A stretch of 64,000 nucleotides of DNA, from NCBI RefSeq assembly GCF_017991995.1, contig NZ_JAGOPN010000002.1, positions 1 through 64,000 on the forward strand, in the 5' to 3' direction. Shown here piece after piece: positions 35,788 to 44,542 of the stretch. Below the pieces are notes generated by a model. That model searched no databases, was not told the origin of the DNA, and saw only the letters and a list, made by a program, of their open reading frames with translations. The stretch is from Pseudacidovorax sp. GTDB lineage: Bacteria; Pseudomonadota; Gammaproteobacteria; Burkholderiales; Burkholderiaceae_C. Position 1 is the first letter of the stretch, and each line of letters begins with the position of its first letter. Both the position numbers and the translations under genes were made by a program.

Positions 35788-38700
35788 ATGAATGTCACGA
35801 CGCCATCTCCTCCACGTCTGCTCAGGATCGCAGCTGCCGCAGCACGCTGGCTGCTGGCCCTGGTGGTGGCCGGCTGGTTGCTCGTCGGCCTGTGCGTCGT
35901 CGTCCTACACGCGTGGATTGTGCCGCGGATCGGCGAGTGGCGCGGCGCGCTGGAGGCGCAAGCCAGCCGTCTCGCAGGGGTACCCGTTCGCATCGGCTCG
36001 CTGGAGGCGTACTCCAGGAGCCTGTTCCCGACCATCGAGCTGCACGACGTCGTGCTGGAAGACCCCGGCCGCGGCGAGGCGTTGCGGCTGGCGCGCGTCG
36101 TGGCCAGCGTGTCGCCGCGCTCCCTGTGGCACCGCGGCTTCGAGCAGCTCTACATCGAGCGGCCCGAGCTCGACGTGCGGCGCGATGCCGACGGCCGGCT
36201 GCGCATCGCCGGCGTGGTGCTCAACCCCGACGACCGCAAGGACGACAGCCCGGGCGCCGACTGGCTCTTCTCCCAGCGCGAGGTGGTGGTCGAGCACGGC
36301 ACGGTGCGCTGGACCGACGAGACACGCGATGCGCCCACGCTCACGTTGGCAGACGTGCGCTTCGTGGTGCGCAATGGCGTGCGCAGCCACGCGATGCGGC
36401 TGGACGCCACGCCCCCCGAGGGCTGGGGGCAGCGCTTCTCCATCAACGGCCGATTCCGCCAGCCGCTGCTGAGCCTGCGCAGCGGCGATTGGCGCGACTG
36501 GAGCGGCCAGCTCTATGCCGACCTGCCCGCCATCGACGTCACCCGGCTGGGCCAGTACGTCAAGCTCGACGCCCGCATCCGCGAGGGCGAAGGTGCCGTG
36601 CGGGCCTGGATCGACGTCGAATCCGGCCGGGCCGTGGGCGGCGCGGCCGACCTGGCCCTGTCGCGCATCGACGCCGTGCTCGGGGCCCAGCTCGAGCCCC
36701 TGCAACTGCGCGACCTGACCGGGCGCCTCGCGGTACGCGCCACCGACCAGCTGTTCGAGTTCTCGACGCAGAACCTGCAGTTCGCCACCGGCGACGGACA
36801 GCGCTGGCCCGGCGGCAACTTCTGGCTGCGCACCCAGCCGGCCAACGGGCGCACGCCCGAGAGCGGCGCCCTGCGCGCGGACCAGCTGGACCTGGGCGCG
36901 ATGGCCCTCATTGCCGACCGGCTGCCCATCGGCACCCAGGTGCGGCGCCTGCTCGCGGTGCGGGCGCCGCGCGGCCTGCTCGAACACATCGAGGGCAGCT
37001 GGCAGGGCCCGGCCGATTCGCCCACGCGCTACCAGGCCAGGCTGCGCGTGAAGGGCCTGGCGGTGGCGGCGGACGGACGCAACGCCACGCCCGATGGCCA
37101 CCAACTGGGTTCGCCTGGCGTGCGTGGCCTGGATGCCGAGGTCGACCTGAACCAGGCCGGCGGCACCGCCCGGTTGGCGATCCGCAACGGCGCGGTCGAC
37201 GTGCCGGGCGTGTTCGAGGAACCCTCGGTGCCGGTCGACCGGCTCGACACCACCGTGCACTGGAGCCGCAAGGACGAGGACATCGAGGTTCAGCTGCCCG
37301 ATCTGCGCCTGACCAATGCCGACGCGGAAGGCAGCGCGCAGATCCGCTGGCACACCGGGCAGCCCGCACCCGCCGGGCAGGGCCGCTTTCCGGGCGTGCT
37401 CGATCTCACGGCCCAGCTCACCCGCGCCGACGGCACCCGTGTGCACCGCTACCTGCCGCTGGGCATCCCGGCCGAGACGCGCCACTACGTGCGCGACGCC
37501 GTGGTCAAGGGCCGCGCCAGCGACGTGCAGTTCCGCATCCGCGGCGACCTGCACCATGTGCCTTCGGCGGCGCCGCAGGACGCCTTCCGCATCACAGCCC
37601 AGGTGCAGGACGTGCACTTCAACTACGTGCCGCATGTGCCCACCGGCCACGCGGCCTGGCCGGCCGTTACCGGCCTGTCGGGCGAACTGGTGTTCGACCG
37701 GCAGACGATGCAGGTGCTGAACGCCCGCGGGCGCATGGCGGGGGCGCCCTCCATCGAACTGGTCAAGGGCGAGGCCCGCATTCCCGACCTCGCCCATGCG
37801 CCCCGGCTGCTGCTGCAGTTGCAGGCCCGCGGCCCGGTGGCCGACCTGTTGCGCCAGGGCGCGCCGCTCACCGGCGACGCCCGCAGCTTCATCGGGGGCA
37901 TCCAGGCCAGCGGAAACGCCGACTACCGCTTCGACATGGACATGCCGCTCACGCAGATGGCGCAGACGCAGGTCAAGGCCAGCGTCGCCCTGCCGGGCAA
38001 CGACGTGCGGCTGGTGCCGAATTCGCCATCGTTCACGCAGGTCAAGGGCACGCTGCAGTTCACCGACAGCGGCTTCTCGCTGGCCGGCGTGCAGGCCCAG
38101 TTGGCCGGCGGCCCCATCCGCATCGAAGGCCAGGGCGGCTACGGCGGCACCACCAAGCCGCTTGCGCTCAAGGCCCAGGGCCAGTTCACGGCCGAAGGCC
38201 TGCGCACGGTGGAAGGCCAGCCCGAACTCAACGGTTTGGCCGGCCGGCTGCAGGGCGGCAGCAGCTACACGGCCAGCCTGCAGCTGCAGAACGGCGTCCC
38301 CGACTTCCAGTTCGAGAGCAGCCTGCAGGGCCTGGGCATGGACCTGCCGGCGCCCCTGGGCAAATCTGCCGAAGCGACGCGCCCGCTTCGCCTCGGCCTG
38401 CGCCAGGCCGAGGAAGCGCGCCGCGGCCGCACCGAGACCATCGACGTGCGCCTGGGCGACGTGGCCTCGGCCGAGTACGTGCGCGAGCTCGACACGCCGC
38501 AGCCCACCGTGGTGCGCGGCGCGCTGCGTGTCGGCACGGCCGTGGCCGGCTCGAAGACGCTGCCGGCCAACGGCGTGCTGGCGCAGATCCACCTGGACGA
38601 CATCGACGTGGACGCCTGGCGCGCCCTGGCGACGCAGAAGGCGCCGGCCGCCCCGGCCACGCCCGCACCGCCGGGCACCGCCCAGGCGGTGGCCGCCTCG

Positions 38701-39837
38701 CCCTGGCTGCCCAACCGCGTTGCGCTGCAGGCCGGCCGCCTGCAGGTGGCCGGCCGCACGCTGCACGATCTGACGGTGGACGGCACCATCGAAGGTAATC
38801 TGTACAAGGCCAAGGTGCAGGCCCGCGAGCTGAGCGGCAGCGTCGAGTACCGCAACCAGGCGCCCGCCCAGGTGAAGGCGCGGCTGGCCTACCTGCGCAT
38901 CGCGCCGGGCGAGTCGCGCGAGCAGGTGGAGTCGCTGCTCGACACCGCCCCGCCCGAGGACCTGCCGGCGCTGGACGTGGTGGTGGACGACCTGGAACTG
39001 CTCGGCCGCCACCTGGGCCGGGCCGAGATCGTGGCGGCCACGCAGTCCGCCGAAGGCGGCCGGCGCGAATGGCGGCTCGACAAGCTGGCCTTCACGCTGC
39101 CCGAGGCGCGCCTGGAGGCCAAGGGCCGCTGGGCACCGCCCACCTCCACGGGCGCCAAGCGCCACATGATGCTGGACTTCACGCTCGACATGCAGGATGC
39201 CGGCGCGCTGCTCGGCCGCTTCGGCATGCCGGGCGTGCTGGCCTCCGGCAAGGGCCGGCTGGGCGGCGACGTCCATTGGCAGGGCTCGCCCTTCGACCTG
39301 GACCTGGCCTCGCTGGGCGGCCAGCTGCACGTGGACGTGACGAGCGGCCAGTTCCTCAAGGCCGAGCCCGGCATCGCCAAGCTGCTGGGCGTGATCAACC
39401 TGCAGGCGCTGCCGCGCCGGCTGACGCTGGACTTCCGCGACCTGTTCAGCGCCGGCTTCGCCTTCGACCAGATCCGCGGCGACGCGCGCATCGCCAACGG
39501 CATCGCCAGCACCAACAACCTGCAGATGAAGGGTGTGAATGCCGCCGTCTTCATGGACGGCTCGGCCGACATCGCGCACGAGACGCAGCAGCTGCGGGTG
39601 GTGGTGATTCCCGAGATCAACGCCGGCACGGCCGCGCTGGTGGCCACGGCCATCAATCCGGCAATCGGCCTGGGCACCTTCCTGGCGCAGATGGTGTTGA
39701 GCCGTCCGCTGGTGGCCGCCACCACGCAGGAGTTCCTGATCGACGGCACCTGGGCCGATCCGCGCGTGGTCAAGGTGCCGCGCGCGGCGGCACAACCGGG
39801 CGCCGGCACTGCCACCGACAACGAAGCCAAACCATGA
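35788..39837 (+). CDS. yhdP: TIGR02099/YhdP family AsmA-like protein
   Basis: 1349 residues. An N-terminal membrane anchor (RWLLALVVAGWLLVGLCVVV) is followed by a giant periplasmic part of repeating beta-taco units (DUF3971-like and AsmA C-terminal domain; VNAAVFMDGSADIAHETQQL near the end). YhdP-type proteins bridge the envelope and move phospholipids to the outer membrane. The start at 35788 was chosen because it immediately precedes the anchor; it leaves 127 bp to the divergent glnE start. Its stop overlaps the start of a nitrilase gene (ATGA at 39834-39837), a pairing common in betaproteobacteria. Confidence 0.93.
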   Translation: MNVTTPSPPRLLRIAAAAARWLLALVVAGWLLVGLCVVVLHAWIVPRIGEWRGALEAQASRLAGVPVRIGSLEAYSRSLFPTIELHDVVLEDPGRGEALRLARVVASVSPRSLWHRGFEQLYIERPELDVRRDADGRLRIAGVVLNPDDRKDDSPGADWLFSQREVVVEHGTVRWTDETRDAPTLTLADVRFVVRNGVRSHAMRLDATPPEGWGQRFSINGRFRQPLLSLRSGDWRDWSGQLYADLPAIDVTRLGQYVKLDARIREGEGAVRAWIDVESGRAVGGAADLALSRIDAVLGAQLEPLQLRDLTGRLAVRATDQLFEFSTQNLQFATGDGQRWPGGNFWLRTQPANGRTPESGALRADQLDLGAMALIADRLPIGTQVRRLLAVRAPRGLLEHIEGSWQGPADSPTRYQARLRVKGLAVAADGRNATPDGHQLGSPGVRGLDAEVDLNQAGGTARLAIRNGAVDVPGVFEEPSVPVDRLDTTVHWSRKDEDIEVQLPDLRLTNADAEGSAQIRWHTGQPAPAGQGRFPGVLDLTAQLTRADGTRVHRYLPLGIPAETRHYVRDAVVKGRASDVQFRIRGDLHHVPSAAPQDAFRITAQVQDVHFNYVPHVPTGHAAWPAVTGLSGELVFDRQTMQVLNARGRMAGAPSIELVKGEARIPDLAHAPRLLLQLQARGPVADLLRQGAPLTGDARSFIGGIQASGNADYRFDMDMPLTQMAQTQVKASVALPGNDVRLVPNSPSFTQVKGTLQFTDSGFSLAGVQAQLAGGPIRIEGQGGYGGTTKPLALKAQGQFTAEGLRTVEGQPELNGLAGRLQGGSSYTASLQLQNGVPDFQFESSLQGLGMDLPAPLGKSAEATRPLRLGLRQAEEARRGRTETIDVRLGDVASAEYVRELDTPQPTVVRGALRVGTAVAGSKTLPANGVLAQIHLDDIDVDAWRALATQKAPAAPATPAPPGTAQAVAASPWLPNRVALQAGRLQVAGRTLHDLTVDGTIEGNLYKAKVQARELSGSVEYRNQAPAQVKARLAYLRIAPGESREQVESLLDTAPPEDLPALDVVVDDLELLGRHLGRAEIVAATQSAEGGRREWRLDKLAFTLPEARLEAKGRWAPPTSTGAKRHMMLDFTLDMQDAGALLGRFGMPGVLASGKGRLGGDVHWQGSPFDLDLASLGGQLHVDVTSGQFLKAEPGIAKLLGVINLQALPRRLTLDFRDLFSAGFAFDQIRGDARIANGIASTNNLQMKGVNAAVFMDGSADIAHETQQLRVVVIPEINAGTAALVATAINPAIGLGTFLAQMVLSRPLVAATTQEFLIDGTWADPRVVKVPRAAAQPGAGTATDNEAKP

Positions 39838-40652
39838 AGATCGCCGCCATCCAGATGGTCTCGGGCCCCGTGCGCGAGGACAACCTCGCGCGGGCCCGCG
39901 CCCTGCTCGCCCAGGCCGCCGAGGCGGGTGCCGAACTGGCCGCGCTGCCCGAGTATTTCTGCCTCATGGGCCACCGCGACACCGACAAGCTGCCGCTGCG
40001 CGAAGCGCCCGGCCAGGGGCCCGTGCAGGACTTCCTGGCGGCCTGCGCCCGCGAGTTCGGCCTGTGGATCGTGGGCGGCACGCTGCCCCTGCAGGCGGCG
40101 GACGAGGCCCATGTGTTCAACACCTCGCTCGCCTATGCGCCGACGGGCGAATGCGTGGCGCGCTACGACAAGATCCATCTCTTCTGCTTCGACAACGGCC
40201 GCGAGCGCTACGACGAGGCGCGCGTCATTGCGCCGGGCGGCAGCCCGACGCTGTTCGAGCTGCCCTCGCGCGACGGCCATCGCTGGAAGGTGGGCCTGTC
40301 GGTCTGCTACGACCTGCGCTTTCCGGAGCTCTACCGCCAACTCTCGGCGCAGGGCGCGGAGCTGCTGCTGGTGCCGGCCGCCTTCACCCACACCACCGGC
40401 GAGGCGCACTGGGAGCTGCTGCTGCGCGCCCGCGCCATCGAGAACCTGGCCTTCGTGGCCGCGCCCGCCCAGGGCGGGCGGCACGAGAACGGCCGGCGCA
40501 CCTGGGGCCAGACGCTGGTGGCCGAGCCCTGGGGCCAGCTGCTGGCCGAACGTCGCGACGAGGGCGAAGGCGTGGTGATCGCCGAGCTGGACATCGCGCG
40601 CCTGGCCGCCTGCCGCGAACAGCTGCCGGCGCTGGGCCACCGCGTGCTGTGA
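39834..40652 (+). CDS. Nitrilase-superfamily carbon-nitrogen hydrolase (Nit-like)
   Basis: 272 residues with the catalytic triad Glu (LAALPEYFCLMG, residue about 40), Lys (ARYDKIHLF, about 113) and Cys (GLSVCYDLRFPELYR, about 153). This is close to the Nit1/Nit2 group that hydrolyses deaminated glutathione or omega-amides in the cytoplasm. The start overlaps the YhdP stop. Substrate is inferred only from the motif order. Confidence 0.9.
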   Translation: MKIAAIQMVSGPVREDNLARARALLAQAAEAGAELAALPEYFCLMGHRDTDKLPLREAPGQGPVQDFLAACAREFGLWIVGGTLPLQAADEAHVFNTSLAYAPTGECVARYDKIHLFCFDNGRERYDEARVIAPGGSPTLFELPSRDGHRWKVGLSVCYDLRFPELYRQLSAQGAELLLVPAAFTHTTGEAHWELLLRARAIENLAFVAAPAQGGRHENGRRTWGQTLVAEPWGQLLAERRDEGEGVVIAELDIARLAACREQLPALGHRVL

Positions 40653-40668
40653 GCCGGGCCCTTCGTCG

Positions 40669-42741
40669 ATGAGCGCCAGCCTGCCCGCTGCCGAATTGCC
40701 GACCGAGGCCGCCGCACTGCCGCCGCCGGGCTGGCGGCGCCTGCGCTCGATGTGGCGCCGCTGGTTCCTGTGGGTGCTGATGGCGCTGCTGGTGATGGGC
40801 CTGCTCATCACGGTGGTCTGGCTGGCGGGGCGCCACGAGATCGAGCAGGTGCAGCAACGGCTGGAGCGCGACACCGCCGACGCCACGTCCGAGCTGCGCT
40901 CCGCGCTCGCGCGCAACCTGCAGAGCCTGCAGGCCACCGATGCCGACCCGCAGCGCTTTTCCAATGAAGCGGCGCAGCTGCTGCGCGGGCACCGCGAGTG
41001 GCTGCGCATCGAGCGGCGCGACGCCTCGCTGGTGCTGCAGACGGCCGAGGACACGCCCTACCGGCCGCATCCGCTGGACCTGCAGCAGCGCCCGTCCAGC
41101 CTGCCGGAGCTGGTTCAGGCCTGCACCGCGGCCGAGCGCCAGCGCGGCGGCGCCTATGCGCCCTCGCACTACCTGCCACTGCCCGGCGGCGGCGGCATCG
41201 AGGTGCTGGAGGTCTGCCTGCCCTCGCGCCACGGCGGCTACCTGATCGCCCTCTATTCGCTGCGCGGCGTGCTCTCCGAGATGCTGGACGCGAGCATGAC
41301 CCGCGGCCAGGAGGTCTCGCTGCTGGAGCTGGACGGCACGCGCCTGGCCAGCATCGGCACCGCCCGGCGCGCCGGCAACCGCGTGTTCACGGCGCAGCAG
41401 GCGCTGGAGCTGCCCGGCCTCACGCTGATGCTGCGCGTGGATGGCTGGCGCAGCGCGCCGGACCTCTTCCCCAACCTGCTCACCGGCCTGGTCACGGCCA
41501 TGTCCATCGCGCTGGTGTCGGTGCTGGTGCTGCTGGCGCGCGACACGCGCAGGCGGCTGCGCGTGGAACACGACCTGTCGAACACCCTCGCCTTCCGCAA
41601 GGCGATGGAGGACTCGGTGCTCACCGGCCTGCGCGCCCGCGATCTGGACGGCCGCGTCACCTACGTCAATGCCGCCTTCTGCGACATGGTGGGCTTCACG
41701 GCCGAAGAGCTGCTGGGCCGCGCGGACGAGATGCCCTACTGGCCGCCCGAGCTGGCCGCGGAATACCGCAACCGCCAGCACATGCGCCAGGCCAGCGGCG
41801 GCACCGCGCGCGAGGGCTACGAGTCGGTCTTCCGCCGCAAGGACGGCAGTCGCTTCCCGGTGCTGATCTTCGAGACGCCGCTGATCGACGACCGGCGGGT
41901 GCAGACCGGCTGGATGAGCGCCATCGTCGACCTGAGCGAGCAGCGCCGCATCGAGGAGATGTCGCGCGCCAGCCAGGAGCGGCTGCAGGCCACCGCCCGC
42001 CTGGCCACGGTGGGCGAGATGGCCTCGCTGCTGAGCCACGAGCTCAACCAGCCGCTGGCCGCCATCGCCAGCTATGCGACCGGGTCGATCAATCTGCTCG
42101 AAAGTCCGCCGCTGCCCGGCCAGGAGGCCGAGGACCGCCATCAGCTGGCGCTGGCCATGCGCCGCATCGCCGAGCAGGCCGAGCGCGCCGGCCGCGTGAT
42201 CCGCAGCGTGCACGACTTCGTGCGCCGCCGCGAGCGCGCGCGCGAGCCGGTGACGCCGCTGCAGCTGTTCGAAGCCGTGATGCCGCTGGTGCAGCTGCAG
42301 GCCCGCAAGCTGGACGTGCGTGTCGAACTGAAGGTGCCCGCCAATCTGCCGCCGGTGTTGTGCGACCGCTCGCTGGTCGAGCAGGTGCTGCTCAACCTCG
42401 CGCGCAACGGCATGCAGGCCATGGACCGGCCCGAGCTGCGGCGCCGCGTGCTCACGCTCGGCGCAGAACTTGCGGATGGCGGTGCCGGCGACACCCGCCG
42501 CTGGATCGCCTTCAGCGTCGCCGACGAGGGCTGCGGCATCGACGCCGAAGTGCAGGAACGCCTGTTCACCCCCTTCTTCACCACCCGCCGCGACGGCATG
42601 GGCCTCGGCCTGAGCCTGTGCCGCACGGTGGTCGAGCAGCACGGCGGCGCCCTCGGACACGCGCCCAACCGCCCGCGCGGCACCGTCTTCCGCTTCACGC
42701 TGCCGACGGGCCGCGGCGAGGCGGCGCCCCTTTCCTTCTGA
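40669..42741 (+). CDS. PAS-domain sensor histidine kinase (DctS/FixL-like)
   Basis: 690 residues. A membrane helix at about 25-50 and another at about 265-290 (LVTAMSIALVSVLVLLARD) enclose a periplasmic sensor. A PAS domain follows (about 305-420: LTGLRARDLDGRVTYVNAAF, FTAEELLGR, YWPPEL). The H-box is SLLSHELNQPLAAIASYATG and the ATPase part has NLARNGMQAMD, DEGCGID and GMGLGLSLC. It phosphorylates the response regulator encoded 5 bp downstream. Similar systems (DctSR) sense C4-dicarboxylates; no transporter gene lies beside it here, so the signal is unknown. Confidence 0.9.
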   Translation: MSASLPAAELPTEAAALPPPGWRRLRSMWRRWFLWVLMALLVMGLLITVVWLAGRHEIEQVQQRLERDTADATSELRSALARNLQSLQATDADPQRFSNEAAQLLRGHREWLRIERRDASLVLQTAEDTPYRPHPLDLQQRPSSLPELVQACTAAERQRGGAYAPSHYLPLPGGGGIEVLEVCLPSRHGGYLIALYSLRGVLSEMLDASMTRGQEVSLLELDGTRLASIGTARRAGNRVFTAQQALELPGLTLMLRVDGWRSAPDLFPNLLTGLVTAMSIALVSVLVLLARDTRRRLRVEHDLSNTLAFRKAMEDSVLTGLRARDLDGRVTYVNAAFCDMVGFTAEELLGRADEMPYWPPELAAEYRNRQHMRQASGGTAREGYESVFRRKDGSRFPVLIFETPLIDDRRVQTGWMSAIVDLSEQRRIEEMSRASQERLQATARLATVGEMASLLSHELNQPLAAIASYATGSINLLESPPLPGQEAEDRHQLALAMRRIAEQAERAGRVIRSVHDFVRRRERAREPVTPLQLFEAVMPLVQLQARKLDVRVELKVPANLPPVLCDRSLVEQVLLNLARNGMQAMDRPELRRRVLTLGAELADGGAGDTRRWIAFSVADEGCGIDAEVQERLFTPFFTTRRDGMGLGLSLCRTVVEQHGGALGHAPNRPRGTVFRFTLPTGRGEAAPLSF

Positions 42742-42746
42742 CCCCC

Positions 42747-43382
42747 ATGCAACCCCTCATCGACGCCCTCATCTTCATCGTCGACGACGACGCGAGCGTG
42801 CGCGAGGCCCTGGCCTGGCTGCTGCGCTCGCGCCGCCTGGCCAGCGAGCATTTCGCCAGTGCCGACGCCTTCACCGCCCGGCTGGAGGAGAGCACCGCCT
42901 TCCGCAACCAGCCCCGCTGCCTGCTGCTGGACGTGCGTATGCCCGGCACCAGTGGCCTAGCGCTGTTCGACCGTCTGGCCGGCGCGGGCCAGTTGAACGA
43001 GATGCCCGTGATCTTCCTCACCGGCCATGCCGACGTGCCCACGGCGGTCGACGCCGTCAAGCGCGGCGCCTTCGACTTCTGCGAGAAGCCTTTTTCGGAC
43101 AACGCCCTGGTGGACCGGGTGGAGGAGGCGCTGCGCCTCTCCCAGACTGCCATCGACGCGCGGCAGGAGCGCCAGCGCATCCAGCAGCGGCTGGAGGAGC
43201 TGACCGAGCGCGAGCGCGAGGTATTGCGCCGTGTGGTGCGCGGACTGCCCAACAAGCTGATCGCCGACGAGCTGTCGATCAGCGTGCGCACGGTGGAAGT
43301 GCACCGCGCGCGCGTGTTCGACAAGATGGAAGTGAAGTCGGCCGTCGAGCTGGCCAACCTGCTGCGCGGCGCGGACGCCTGA
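42747..43382 (+). CDS. FixJ/DctR-type LuxR-family response regulator
   Basis: 211 residues. The receiver domain has the acidic pocket VDDDAS, the phosphorylated Asp in LLLDVRMPGTSG and the Lys in FCEKPF; the middle FLTGHADVPTAVDAVKRGAF is FixJ-like. The LuxR helix-turn-helix (LTEREREVLRRVVRGLPNKL, then SISVRTVEVHRARVFDKM) is at the C-terminus. It acts as a transcription activator once phosphorylated by the upstream kinase. Confidence 0.93.
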   Translation: MQPLIDALIFIVDDDASVREALAWLLRSRRLASEHFASADAFTARLEESTAFRNQPRCLLLDVRMPGTSGLALFDRLAGAGQLNEMPVIFLTGHADVPTAVDAVKRGAFDFCEKPFSDNALVDRVEEALRLSQTAIDARQERQRIQQRLEELTEREREVLRRVVRGLPNKLIADELSISVRTVEVHRARVFDKMEVKSAVELANLLRGADA

Positions 43383-43408
43383 GTGCGCCGCGCCCGGCCG
43401 GACGCGAC

Positions 43409-43447
43409 AACGCCGCGGCCAGTCCCGAGGGACCGGTCCACGGCGTT
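43409..43447 (+). terminator. Hairpin after the response regulator gene
   Basis: AACGCCG (43409-43415) pairs with CGGCGTT (43441-43447), with an inner GTCCC/GGGAC stem near 43422-43434. Only a TTT follows, so it is a weak intrinsic terminator, located between converging genes. Confidence 0.45.
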
Positions 43448-43492
43448 TGGTCGTCCGACGCCGCCCACGGAGAAGGCAGGCGGCGCTGTGGA

Positions 43493-44161
43493 TCAACCGC
43501 GGTTGGGGGCGCGCTCGCCGACGTAGATCTCGACGCGGCGGTTCTGCGCGCGGCCGGCGTCGGTGGCGTTGCTGGCCACGGGCTCGCGCGAGCCGCGGCC
43601 GTCGATCTGGATGGCCCGCGCCGGCACGCCGCGCGAAGTCAGGTAGTCCCGGGTGGCGGCGGCGCGCTGCACCGACAGCGGGTCGTTGATGGCGTCGGTG
43701 CCCGTGTTGTCGGTGTGGCCGATGATGCGCACTTCGGCGTTCGGGTTGTTGCGCAGGCCGGTGGCGAACTGGTCCAGCACGCCCGCCAGGGTCGGGCGGA
43801 TATTGGCGCGGCCGGTGTCGAAGCCGGCGTCGCTCGGGATGGCCAGCTTCAGCTCGTTGTTGGCGGTCTGGGACACGGCGATGCCGGTGCCCTGGGTGGC
43901 CTGCTCCATCTGGCGCTTCTGGTTCTCCATGCGCTGCGACCACAGGTAGCCGCCCAGGGCGCCCACGCCGGCCCCGATGGCCGCGCCGGTGGCGGCCGTG
44001 CGGCTGTTGCCGGTGGCGGCGCCGATGGCCGCGCCGCCCAGCGCGCCGATGCCGGCGCCCATGCCGGTGGTACGTTGGGTGTCGCTCATGTTGGCGCAGC
44101 CGGTCAGGGCCACGGCCAGGGTGGCCGCACTGAGGACGAGCTTGCCGGAAAGTCTTTGCAT
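43493..44161 (-). CDS. OmpA-family lipoprotein with glycine-zipper segment
   Basis: 222 residues. Signal peptide with lipobox LTGC (residue about 22); then a glycine-zipper region (GMGAGIGALGGAAIGAATGN) and a C-terminal OmpA domain (about 105-215) with the peptidoglycan-binding motif IGHTDNTGTDAINDPLSVQR and RAQNRRVEIYV. It anchors the outer membrane to peptidoglycan (YiaD type). AAGGAG lies 9 nt before the ATG. Confidence 0.92.
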   Translation of the reverse strand: MQRLSGKLVLSAATLAVALTGCANMSDTQRTTGMGAGIGALGGAAIGAATGNSRTAATGAAIGAGVGALGGYLWSQRMENQKRQMEQATQGTGIAVSQTANNELKLAIPSDAGFDTGRANIRPTLAGVLDQFATGLRNNPNAEVRIIGHTDNTGTDAINDPLSVQRAAATRDYLTSRGVPARAIQIDGRGSREPVASNATDAGRAQNRRVEIYVGERAPNRG

Positions 44162-44413
44162 GGTTGTTTCTCCTTGGATGGCACCCGCCTGACCATGGCC
44201 GGGACGTCCGTCCACCCGGCGGGTTGGCGCCATTATGGGAGGCACCCGGCATGGCGGCGAGGCATCGGAAGCAGCGGGTCCTGCCCCCTCAATATGCGGA
44301 TCTTTCTTTGTCGGCAAGACTTGATTGCTATCAAAAATGAACCGCCCGACCCTTTGGCGCCCGGCAGGTCGCATGCCCTTCCCACAGAGCGCTGGCCGCC
44401 TGTCCGACAGGGT
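44162..44413. promoter_or_regulatory. Spacer upstream of the OmpA-like lipoprotein gene
   Basis: About 250 bp without a gene. It carries the promoter of the minus-strand lipoprotein gene and an A/T-rich patch TTGATTGCTATCAAAAATGA (44320-44339), the kind of motif that recurs in Comamonadaceae intergenic DNA. No clear promoter boxes could be assigned. Confidence 0.35.
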
Positions 44414-44542
44414 TCAGGGCTTCTGCTCGGGGTCCTCGTCCGGGGGCAGTTCACCCCCGCGACGACCGTGGAACATGGTCCACCACACAATCAGCACCAA
44501 CACCGCCAATGCGGCGAATGCCTCCAGCAAAATCAAGTACAT
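44414..44542 (-). CDS. Small single-pass membrane protein, 42 residues
   Basis: The frame starts MYLILLEAFAALAVLVLIVW, a single membrane helix, and continues WTMFHGRRGGELPPDEDPEQ, a basic then acidic cytoplasmic tail. It looks like a real small protein by its clean membrane-tail pattern. Its ATG at 44542 overlaps by two bases the ATG proposed for the divergent mltA, so one of these starts could be wrong. No family is known to me. Confidence 0.55.
   Translation of the reverse strand: MYLILLEAFAALAVLVLIVWWTMFHGRRGGELPPDEDPEQKP

Noticed and set aside
35661-36035. N-terminal extension of glnE into the yhdP gene
   Set aside because: The frame stays open, but the extra 125 residues have no similarity to GlnE and overlap the divergent gene; the ATG at 35660 gives the normal length.
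35905-39795. 1296-codon antisense frame over the yhdP gene
   Set aside because: Long but composed of His/Arg/Gln/Gly-rich shadow sequence with no domains, while the plus strand encodes a complete YhdP protein.
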